Positions 1 to 7,764 of a stretch of 64,000 nt of DNA are shown in pieces. The translations under genes were made by a program, and so were the position numbers. Where the stretch lies: contig CAVTTP010000006.1 in NCBI GenBank assembly GCA_963737705.1, positions 806,001 through 870,000 of the forward strand. Reading direction: 5' to 3'. Each line of letters opens with the position of its first letter. Position 1 is the stretch's first letter. The notes under the pieces were generated by a model. The model had not been told where the DNA came from. It saw only the letters and a list, made by a program, of their open reading frames with translations, and searched no databases. The DNA comes from PALSA-607 sp963737705. Its GTDB lineage: Bacteria > Actinomycetota > Actinomycetes > Acidothermales > Acidothermaceae.

Positions 1-756
1 CCACCGTGGACTTGGTGCCCACGCCGCCGAGGCTGTCGGTCACGGTCAAGGTCACCGTGTAGCTGCCGGGGCCTGCATAGGTGTGCGTCGCCGTGACGCC
101 GGAACCAGCTGCGGTTCCGTCACCCCAGTTCCAGGCGTAGCTCATCGTCGCGCCGTCACTGGCGGTTGACGCGGACGCGTCGACACCCAACGAGAAGTTG
201 GCGCCCGGTGTCGGAGTGAACGCTGCGACCGGAGCCGCGTGGGACAGGTTCACCACCGTGGACTTGGTGCCCACGCCGCCGAGGCTGTCGGTCACGGTCA
301 AGGTCACCGTGTAGCTGCCGGGGCCTGCATAGGTGTGCGTCGCCGTGACGCCGGAACCAGCTGCGGTTCCGTCACCCCAGTTCCAGGCGTAGCTCATCGT
401 CGCGCCATCACTGGCGGTTGACGCGGACGCGTCGACACCCAACGAGAAGTTGGCGCCCGGTGTCGGAGTGAACGCCGCCACCGGAGCCGCGTGCGTCAGG
501 TTCACCAGTGCAGAAGTAGTGCTCACGCCGCCGAGGCTGTCGGTCACGGTCAAGGTCACCGTGTAGCTGCCGGGGCCTGCATAGGTGTGCGTCGCCGTGA
601 CGCCGGAACCAGCTGCGGTTCCGTCACCCCAGTTCCAGGCGTAGCTCATCGTCGCGCCATCACTGGCGGTTGACGCGGATGCGTCGACACCCAACGAGAA
701 GTTGGCGCCCGGTGTCGGAGTGAACGCCGCGACCGGAGCCGCGTGAGTTGCATTCA
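1..756 (-). repeat. 252-bp near-identical repeats encoding 84-aa PKD domains
   Basis: Copies start at about 1, 253 and 505; a more diverged copy begins near 757. Copies 1 and 2 differ by only a few bases, and copy 3 differs mainly in its first 25 bases. The unit is a multiple of three, so copy number can change without a frameshift. This pattern indicates recent duplication or gene conversion inside the PKD stalk. Confidence 0.9.
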
Positions 757-3700
757 CCGACGTCGAGGCCGCGGTGCTGACCGCACCGAGACTGTCAGTC
801 ACCGTCAACGTCACCGTGTAGGGACCCGGTGCCGCATAGGTGTGCGACGGGGTCGCGCTGCTCGACGTTCCGCCGTCGCCGAACGTCCAGGCATACGTCT
901 GGATGGTCGCACCGTCGGTAGCAGTCGATCCGGTGCCGTCGAAGGACGGACTCATCCCGTTTGGCGTCACCTGGATGTTCGCCGTCGGCGCCAGGTGCTG
1001 AGTGACTGTCACCGTCTTGGTCGTGCTGCCGGTGTGGTTGGTGCTGTCGGTCACCGTGAGCTTCACCTGGTAGTCGTTAGGCGTTGCATAGGTGTGCGTC
1101 GGGTTCGGGTCAGTCGAGCTAGTCCCGTCGCCGAAGTCCCAGCTGTAGCCAGTGATCGTTGCGCCGTTGAAGGCCTGCGAACCGCTGCTGTTGAAGGTCA
1201 CGTTGAGCTGGTTCGTCGTGGCGCTGAACGATGCTGTTGGCGGCGTGACGCCCGAGCCCAACTGGTACTCGGTCGAGACGTCAGACGCACTTAGCTCGTG
1301 GTCGAAAACAGCCGCCTCGTCGATCGTGCCGGCGAAGTACGGGCTGCTGGAACCCCAGGTCTGGTCACCACCCACACGCCAGTAGCCGGAGTAGGCCTGG
1401 GCTTGCGTCTGGGGGTTGGTGCCGACCAAGGAGCCGTCGACGTAAAGGCTCATGCCATCGGGGCCTTGCGTCGCCACGACCTGGTGCCACGAGCCGTCGT
1501 TGTATGAGTTTGGTGACGTAATCGTGTTCGTCTGGCCGGTCCAGGTGCCGAAGACCAGCTGGCCGTTATCTTGCATGTAGATGTGGCGGTCATAGCTACT
1601 CGACAACCCGCTCGCGGCGTTGCCGAAGCCCATGATCTTGCCACCAGACGTCGTGGTCGTCTTGAACCACGCGTCCTCGGTATACACGGTTGGGTTGGTT
1701 ATCGACTGCGTACTGACGATGACGCCGGAAGACCCGTCGAACTGCGCCGCCGTGCCGGGAGCCTTGATACCCGGCTGCCCGAACGTGATACCACCTTGCG
1801 CGCTGCCCGTGACTCCATACGGGCTGCTGTCGGCGACGGTCGAGGAACCGACCGCGTCGTCGAGTCGCCAGTACAGCTCCGGGTTTGAGTTGTAGACGGC
1901 AGCACCGTAGCTGTCTGCGGGCGCGGTCGGGACCGTGATCGTTCCACCGGCGTTCTGGTAGTGCGTGTCGATCTGCACGAGCGAGAGTGCGCTCGGGTAG
2001 ATGGAGACATCGTCGATGTCGCCGGTGAAGTCCTCGTTCGACGGCTGGTTCGGCCAGCCGTTGAGGTTGTCACCGCCGACCCGCCAGTAACCGGCGTAGG
2101 ACTGGGCACCCGTAACGGAACTGTTGAGACCCACCCGCTTGCCGTCGACGTAGAGGGCGATGCCGTTGCTGCCCTCGCTCGCCACGACGTAGTGCCAGTT
2201 GCCGTCGTTGTACGACGCCGCGCTGGACACCGTTTGAACGCCTCCCGGGTACACCCCGAAGGTGAGCTGACCGTTGTTGGTCATGTAGACGTGACGGTCG
2301 TAGGAGCCCGAGTCACCACTCGCAGAACTGCCGTACCCGATGATCTTGCCGCCCGTTGTGCTGGTTGTCCTGATCCAGAACTCCAGCGAGAACGCTGTAG
2401 GCGGCGGGATGCTGGCCTGCGTTGCGACGAGCCCGTTGGCGGTGCCGTTGAAGGTCGACGCTCCGTTGGAGTCACCGGCGATGGCACCACCGGTGGCCGG
2501 CGTCACGCCGGTGCCGACTGTGCCGTCGTTGGTGCCTGCCCAGTCAATGCCTGCAGTTGCGCCGGAGCCGCTCAGTCGCCAGTAGAGCGAGGAGCCGTCG
2601 TTGATGACCGCCTGAGCATAGGGCGAGAGCGACTGTGTGCTTACCGTCACGTCGACCGCGTTGCTCTTGGCCTGATTACCGTCGCCGTCGACCGCGATGA
2701 CTTGGTACTCGTACGTCTGGCCTGGAGTAAGACCCTTGTCGGTGAAGGTAATCGGGTTTTGTTGCCAGAACGGCGATGCGAGAGTCGTTGTGTAGACCGG
2801 CGTCGCGGTGCCCTTGCGCATGATGTTGTAGGTCAAGTTCAGATCGTCGTAGTCATAGTTCTGCGGGATGGCGACGCGGGCCGTTCCAGCGGAAATCGAA
2901 ATCGCCGTCGGAACCCACTTGCTCCCCGACAGATGCGGCCCGACCTTCGCGCCCGAGATCGACTTCACTGCAAAACGAACGAGACCCTGTTGGGTCTGGC
3001 CGTTGACGATCGGGAACTCGCCGCCGGCAACGACGTACTGACCGTTGCCGGCGAGGGTCCACGCCGCCTGGCCCTGCCCGGTGAATGAGCCGGTCACGAA
3101 CTGCGGGAAGAAGTTGACCATCGCCGGTGCCGGCTCGCCTGACCAGTCCTTGTAAATGCTGTTGATTTCGTCGGACTGCGTGAGCGTGCCCTGGACCGAC
3201 GTCGTGAACGCCTCCATGTGCGTCAGGTTGCCGGGCGCTGGGGTGGCATTCGGGTAAGCACCGATACCCGAGCAGTCGTGCTTGTGACTCACCTCGTAGA
3301 TGTCCGTGCCGTCGGAGTACGCACTGTAGGTGTCGCCGTGGCAGTCTTCGATCCAGTTGATGGCGCCGGTGTCGGGGTTGGCCGAGAAACTGCCTTCGAG
3401 GTTGCCGATGGTGGTGTCGGCGTACACCCAACCGGTGCCGTACACCGCATTGGCGTCAGCCGTTAGCGAGTAAATGCCGGCCTTGCCGTAGTTGGGATCG
3501 CTTGTGGTCGGGCCACCGCCGTTAATCACGGTCTGGGGAGCCAACCAGGGCAGCATCGATCCGTCGGTCAAGCTGAGCGCTGCAAGGCCGCGCTGGGTGA
3601 CGCCGTTGACCTGGCCGAAGCGCCCACCGATGATGAGCTTGTCCTTCTTCGGCGTTAGCGTCATGGCGTCGACTTGCAAGTCAGTGGTCGGCGCCCAGTT

Positions 3701-4327
3701 GACCAGCTTGCCCGTCCCAGCGGCTACTGCTGCGAGGTTCTTTCTGGTCGTGCCGTCAGCCGCACCGATCAAGCCACCGAAGTAAACCGTGGTGCTCGTC
3801 GCAGCTATCGCATTGACGTACGAGCCACCGATCTCCGCCTTGAACGACGGGATGTACGCGCCGGTCGCCGTGTTAAACGCGGCGACGTTGTACTGCGTCG
3901 TGCCGTTGACGCTGGTGAACGAGCCTCCGACGTAGAGGGTGCTGCCATCGGGTGAGACCGCAAGCGACTTCACGGCACCGTTGAACGTCGGCGCGAACGA
4001 GGTCAGGTTGCCAGTTGTCAGGTTGAACGCAAGGAGATTCGACCGTGGCGTGAGGTTGGTACCTGCCGCTGCGCCCGCGGGACGCGTGTTGCTGAACTGG
4101 CCGCCTGCGTACACGGTGTTGCCGACGATGAGGGTGGTCCACACCACGCCGCTGTCGATCTGCACAGTCGGCAACGCGTCTGACGTGACCATGTTCGGCG
4201 TCCGCTGTTCGAAGGCCGGTGGTGTTGAACCCGGGTCAGCAGTGGCCGACGTCGCAACCGCGATGGCCCCCGCCCCGAATGCGACCGCCAGGCACAGCAC
4301 GACAACTTGCGCAATCCAACTTCTCAT
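1..4327 (-). CDS. Large secreted multidomain protein (beta-propeller, Fn3, two LamG-like, PKD repeats), 3' end outside window
   Basis: The reading frame is open from the ATG at 4327 to the window edge, at least 1,442 residues. A signal peptide covers about residues 1-31 (hydrophobic VVVLCLAVAFGAGAIAVA, then Ala-rich). Residues about 40-430 form a propeller of repeats such as SPDGSTLYVGGSFTSVNG. An Fn3-like segment follows at about 468-560 and two LamG/concanavalin-like domains at about 566-786 and 806-1023 (each with YWRL, a DGxWHxVV-type strand and LYVDG). From about 1028 there are at least five PKD domains with W-x-F/W-GDG motifs. Binding to carbohydrate or cell surface is inferred from the domains. 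It starts 23 bp after the lipoprotein gene and is probably co-transcribed. The gene is truncated only by the window. Confidence 0.85.
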   Translation of the reverse strand, partial: MRSWIAQVVVLCLAVAFGAGAIAVATSATADPGSTPPAFEQRTPNMVTSDALPTVQIDSGVVWTTLIVGNTVYAGGQFSNTRPAGAAAGTNLTPRSNLLAFNLTTGNLTSFAPTFNGAVKSLAVSPDGSTLYVGGSFTSVNGTTQYNVAAFNTATGAYIPSFKAEIGGSYVNAIAATSTTVYFGGLIGAADGTTRKNLAAVAAGTGKLVNWAPTTDLQVDAMTLTPKKDKLIIGGRFGQVNGVTQRGLAALSLTDGSMLPWLAPQTVINGGGPTTSDPNYGKAGIYSLTADANAVYGTGWVYADTTIGNLEGSFSANPDTGAINWIEDCHGDTYSAYSDGTDIYEVSHKHDCSGIGAYPNATPAPGNLTHMEAFTTSVQGTLTQSDEINSIYKDWSGEPAPAMVNFFPQFVTGSFTGQGQAAWTLAGNGQYVVAGGEFPIVNGQTQQGLVRFAVKSISGAKVGPHLSGSKWVPTAISISAGTARVAIPQNYDYDDLNLTYNIMRKGTATPVYTTTLASPFWQQNPITFTDKGLTPGQTYEYQVIAVDGDGNQAKSNAVDVTVSTQSLSPYAQAVINDGSSLYWRLSGSGATAGIDWAGTNDGTVGTGVTPATGGAIAGDSNGASTFNGTANGLVATQASIPPPTAFSLEFWIRTTSTTGGKIIGYGSSASGDSGSYDRHVYMTNNGQLTFGVYPGGVQTVSSAASYNDGNWHYVVASEGSNGIALYVDGKRVGLNSSVTGAQSYAGYWRVGGDNLNGWPNQPSNEDFTGDIDDVSIYPSALSLVQIDTHYQNAGGTITVPTAPADSYGAAVYNSNPELYWRLDDAVGSSTVADSSPYGVTGSAQGGITFGQPGIKAPGTAAQFDGSSGVIVSTQSITNPTVYTEDAWFKTTTTSGGKIMGFGNAASGLSSSYDRHIYMQDNGQLVFGTWTGQTNTITSPNSYNDGSWHQVVATQGPDGMSLYVDGSLVGTNPQTQAQAYSGYWRVGGDQTWGSSSPYFAGTIDEAAVFDHELSASDVSTEYQLGSGVTPPTASFSATTNQLNVTFNSSGSQAFNGATITGYSWDFGDGTSSTDPNPTHTYATPNDYQVKLTVTDSTNHTGSTTKTVTVTQHLAPTANIQVTPNGMSPSFDGTGSTATDGATIQTYAWTFGDGGTSSSATPSHTYAAPGPYTVTLTVTDSLGAVSTAASTSVNATHAAPVAAFTPTPGANFSLGVDASASTASDGATMSYAWNWGDGTAAGSGVTATHTYAGPGSYTVTLTVTDSLGGVSTTSALVNLTHAAPVAAFTPTPGANFSLGVDASASTASDGATMSYAWNWGDGTAAGSGVTATHTYAGPGSYTVTLTVTDSLGGVGTKSTVVNLSHAAPVAAFTPTPGANFSLGVDASASTASDGATMSYAWNWGDGTAAGSGVTATHTYAGPGSYTVTLTVTDSLGGVGTKSTV

Positions 4328-4350
4328 TGCACGCACTTCAGTCTCCAGGT

Positions 4351-5157
4351 TCAACTTGCGTTGCCAACGAAATGCGCAGTCGCTGCGCCGGCGGTATAGG
4401 TGACGTACACATTGATCGGGTTGCGCTGGGTCTGTGCGATGTCGAAAACGTAGACACCGCTCGCACTCGCGCCGGGCTGGACAGATCCGGTGAACGGCGC
4501 GGCGGGTGATTCGGGTGTCGGCGTACCGACCTGGCCTTGGGAGTCGAGGAGCGTGACGACGGCGTGACTTACGTCGACAGCCGCGCTCGAGTTGTTCGAG
4601 ATCTTGACGGTGACGGCGAGGGCCGGCCCGGCGACCTCTCCCGGCCCGTTAGCACTGACGGTGAGCGACTGGATCGTGACGAGGGAGACCACGACGCTGT
4701 CTACCTTGGCCGGCGCTTGGAGGGCAACCGGGGGTGCGGTCGATGGAACGGCGGTCGGTGTCACGAGTTGAGACACGTCACCACCACCTGGGGCTGGCAC
4801 GACGCCCCGTGTGGGAACGGCAGCCGGCGGTGTCGGCTTCGGGACAGGCGTGTGGGTGGCTGCTCCACCTACAGGGGTCACGGGCTTAGGGCTCGGGGTA
4901 GTCGCACCCGACGGAGCCGGCGTAGTCGTCGAGACGACGTCACTCGGAGTGGCCGAGCTTGCGACGGCTGCGGTCGACCCGGACGTGAGCGCGCTGCCGG
5001 GAGAACTCGCGGCGGAGGTGCCGACCTGCGACGAACTCGAGGTCTGACTCTGACTCGCGGTTGACGAATTACCCGCGGCCTTGTGCGCACTCGACGTGCA
5101 GGCGCTCATCAGGGCAACGGCCGCCAGCGCAGTAGCGACGAAAGCCGCAGGACGCAT
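4351..5157 (-). CDS. Putative lipoprotein with Ser/Thr/Pro-rich linker and C-terminal Ig-like domain
   Basis: The 268-aa protein begins MRPAAFVATALAAVALMSAC, a lipoprotein signal with lipobox LMSAC and Cys20 as the expected lipidation site. A low-complexity Ser/Thr/Pro/Ala linker runs to about residue 140. The C-terminal ~115 residues form a beta-rich domain (ALAVTVKISNNSSAAVDVS, GVYVFDI) like DUF4352-type immunoglobulin-like domains. The ATG at 5157 is preferred over the upstream TTG at 5229 because it puts the signal peptide at the N-terminus, although its ribosome-binding site is weak. It lies just upstream of the giant secreted protein gene on the same strand, so a joint envelope role is inferred. 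The exact function is unknown. Confidence 0.75.
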   Translation of the reverse strand: MRPAAFVATALAAVALMSACTSSAHKAAGNSSTASQSQTSSSSQVGTSAASSPGSALTSGSTAAVASSATPSDVVSTTTPAPSGATTPSPKPVTPVGGAATHTPVPKPTPPAAVPTRGVVPAPGGGDVSQLVTPTAVPSTAPPVALQAPAKVDSVVVSLVTIQSLTVSANGPGEVAGPALAVTVKISNNSSAAVDVSHAVVTLLDSQGQVGTPTPESPAAPFTGSVQPGASASGVYVFDIAQTQRNPINVYVTYTAGAATAHFVGNAS

Positions 5158-5412
5158 GAAAACAGAGCTGTCAGTGCGACCGATTGTGCCGAGATGGTGC
5201 GGCAACACGTGCGTGCGGATGCGGTTCAAACGCTTCTCCCCCCGGAGCTCCCCCGTGCCGACCCACGTTGGGGACGGTTCGACGAGAGTACGTGACCTTG
5301 ATGGTTTGCGATATTCGAGATTCTGTCTTTCACCTGTTCGGACTATTTAGTCAACCCAAACGGTCACCGATGGGCGGCGTTGCGCATAGTCCATCCACGT
5401 GCCATGACGACA

Positions 5413-5461
5413 AAATGACCGTTCCCGCCGGTTTTGGTAGCTCCGACGGGAACGGTCATTT
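5413..5461 (-). terminator. Rho-independent terminator after the first beta-helix gene
   Basis: A 15-bp perfect stem (5413-5427 with 5447-5461) has a 19-nt loop. Read on the minus strand it is followed by TTTTG. It lies 31 bp beyond the stop of the beta-helix gene and shares most of its stem sequence with the hairpin at 7703-7746. Confidence 0.75.
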
Positions 5462-5491
5462 ACTAATCGAGGCTTTGACTAGTTCATGCGA

Positions 5492-6947
5492 CTACTTCAT
5501 GACCACGCCGACGGTGCCCTTCCCGTCTGACCACGTGTCGCCGGTGTGACTAAAGGTCACGCCCGCATATGCGGTAATCGGGCAGTTGTACTCGCTTGTG
5601 TGCGTGAAGACGTTGTTATCGACCGAAATCCCGCTCATTGATGAAAGTGGTGCGTCTTGGAGGTTCACGGTGCAAGCCCCGCCACCGGCGAGGTTGCCGT
5701 TGATGCTGAGGTTCGTTACTGACTCGGTCGTCTGAGTGACCTGGACCGCAGAGTTGTTGCCACCCTGCAGGTTGTTGTTGATGATGCGCAAGTTGTGCCC
5801 GCCGAGAACCTGCACGTCGTCGTCGTGCGATTCTCCGCCGCCCTGGTAGGGGTCAGATGCGAAGGGCTGCAGGTCGTGAATCCAGGACTGCTCGATCGTC
5901 GAGTTGTCGCCGAACATCTTTGCGCCGTCTACCGTGCCGTGGATGTTGACGCCGATCGCGGTGTAGTTCGCACCGTGAATGCCGTCGATGTAGACGTTCG
6001 GGCTGGAGGGCACGAGCTCTGAGTCAAGGAGCGTGAAGTTCGTCCCTGTCCCGAGGGTGTCGTTCACAAGACCAATACTCGTGGTGGGCGTGCCACCTCG
6101 AACGATCGAGTTCTTAAGCGTCACGTTTGGCGCCTCGACGTAGACGAAACCGTGGATGTCAAGGCCGCTGTAGGTCGCCCCAGCGGTCGTGATCGTCAAA
6201 TCCCCATTCATGACCGTGAGTTTCGTACCGGCCGGAACGCCAGTGTTACCGGCTCCTGGGGTCGTCGAAGGAGGCGCCGGAGCGGACGCAGTCGGCGTGG
6301 GTGTCGGCTTCGGCGTCGGTGTGGGTGCGGGTGGCGTGGGCTTCGGCGTCGGAGTCGGAGTGGAAGCAGTCGGCGTGGGTGTCGGTTTGGTCGGCGTCGG
6401 TGTCGGGTGCGGGTGGCGTGGGCTTCGGCGTCGGCGTGGAAGCAGTCGGTGTGGGTGTCGGTTTCGGCGTCGGTGCGGGTGCGGGTGGCGTGGGCTTCGG
6501 CGTCGGAGCGGCAGCAGTCGGCGTCGATGTCGGCTTCGGCGTGGGCTTCGGCGTGGAAGCGGGCGGTGCTGACGTCGGAGCACTCGAGGTCGGCGAAGAA
6601 CCCGCCTTTGATGCCTCGAGCAACGCTGCGCCGGCGCCGCCCATGACGCCGCCCGTTACGGCGGTAACCCCGGTGCTGCCTAGGTTCGCCGCGAGCGTGT
6701 CCGAGCTGCTAGGCCCCGCGTTTGATTCACCCACTGGGCCGGCATTAGCTGTGGAGACACCGCTCGAAAGAGCCGCCACGGCACCGACTGAAGCGACGCA
6801 CTTCAGCAAGAGCGCCTTATGTGAGGAACCCCCTCTTGAGGGACCGCTGTAGGACTTGCCGGGGCCGCGCTGAATTTCGTCGATGCGGCGGTGCCGCCCG
6901 GTGGACTCGCGGCGATGCTTGCGAACCGGCTGTGGACGCTGACTCAT
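5492..6947 (-). pseudogene. Right-handed beta-helix surface protein, interrupted by a one-base frameshift in the Thr-Pro tract
   Basis: The N-terminal half reads in one frame from ATG 6947 (GGAGG four bases upstream): basic N-terminus, a hydrophobic segment at about residues 44-68 (KCVASVGAVAALSSG), then a Thr/Pro/Lys linker (TPKPTPPAP repeats). The C-terminal half reads in another frame: more TPTP repeats and a ~260-residue right-handed parallel beta-helix domain ending GTVGVVMK. That domain is closely similar to the one in the intact gene at 7765-9741. The frames meet at about 6402-6407, where a PAPTPTP-type repeat reads PAPDTDA because of one extra base (TGTCGGGTG instead of TGTGGGTG). Removing it restores one ORF of about 484 residues. 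Real loss of function, phase variation or a sequencing error are all possible. Confidence 0.8.
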
Positions 6948-7337
6948 AAATCCTCCATGCATGGCTGCTGATGCGTCGCTCACGCCAACTGCGACAGCCA
7001 GCGAAGGCCGGTAGCAGGTGTTGGCACGACGGCGAAACGTCGTGGGTCGACCGCGGTCGCCGTCCGAGGTGCAAACCGTCGATTTCCCGCGCCGGGCAGG
7101 AGCACAGGAGATTCTTCGGCAGAATGGTGGGCGGAACCGAGGAACGGATTTGGAAAAGACCGGAAAGCCCCCGTTGACGGGTGATGGCCGTCGGTCAGCC
7201 GGATAAGGGCTCCGATGTGGCGCCCGAGATGCGCAAACCGCTGCATCTCTTGCGTCGCCGGGCCGGGCTCGAATGCCGATCTAGGGATGCCGCGAGATCG
7301 TCGGGATCTCGGGACGCACAGAGGCGGCGCCGCATGA
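6948..7337 (-). other. Long 5' leader between riboswitch and beta-helix gene
   Basis: These ~390 bases carry no credible gene. On the minus strand they contain two short hairpins, one at 7226-7249 (GAGATGC with GCATCTC) and a CGAGATC/GATCTCG hairpin near 7286-7304. They may belong to the expression platform of the riboswitch upstream, but no U-run that would mark a terminator was seen. Confidence 0.45.
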
Positions 7338-7520
7338 CAGTCCTTCTCCGACGCCTGCGGGGTGAGCTGTCGGGTTCGGGCGGGAACTTCGCCCGGCCAC
7401 AAGGTGGCTTCACCCCAAGGCCGCCAGAAATGGTGGCGGCCAGGATCTTGGGTCCCCCGCTCCTGCCCAGCGGTGTTGAGATGGAACCCCGGCACAGGGC
7501 AGGACTCGGCGGTCAGTGCC
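7338..7520 (-). ncRNA. Cyclic di-AMP riboswitch (ydaO-yuaA type)
   Basis: On the minus strand the conserved blocks appear in order: GACCGCCGAGTCCTG, then GAGCGGGGGACCCA, then TTGGGGTGAAGCC, and finally CCCGAACCCGACAGCTCACC followed by CCGCAGGCG. Helices between them are clear (for example GGCCGCCA with TGGCGGCC). These match the c-di-AMP aptamer family known upstream of actinobacterial cell-wall hydrolase and resuscitation-factor genes. It points at the frameshifted beta-helix gene, which starts 390 bases downstream. In known cases ligand binding lowers expression; that is assumed rather than seen here. Confidence 0.9.
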
Positions 7521-7702
7521 GGGCACCTCTCCTAGCAGGGGAGGTGGACTGAACATACGACACCCGCTGAGGGCCCGTCCAGCTTTCGCGAAGACCCGTG
7601 GGTCCTCTGATCTTAGGAGCGGACGGCGAGAGGGGCACCCGGCCAGCAACGAGCCGCGCGGTGTTTCGGGGTCAGGTAAAGAGCAGACTCTCGGAAGGCA
7701 AA

Positions 7703-7746
7703 ATGACCGTTCCCGCCCGGTTGGTGCCCTGGGCGGGAACGGTCAT
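7703..7746 (-). terminator. Rho-independent terminator after the second beta-helix gene
   Basis: A 16-bp perfect stem (7703-7718 with 7731-7746) has a 12-nt loop and is followed by TTT on the minus strand. It lies 19 bp beyond the stop codon at 7765 and shares the ATGACCGTTCCCG stem core with the hairpin at 5413-5461. This indicates that gene and terminator were duplicated together. Confidence 0.75.
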
Positions 7747-7764
7747 GGCCTGAACGTGGGGCAA

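Noticed and set aside
6980..7495. 171-aa minus-strand ORF
   Set aside because: It is a translation of the riboswitch and leader, with no family resemblance.
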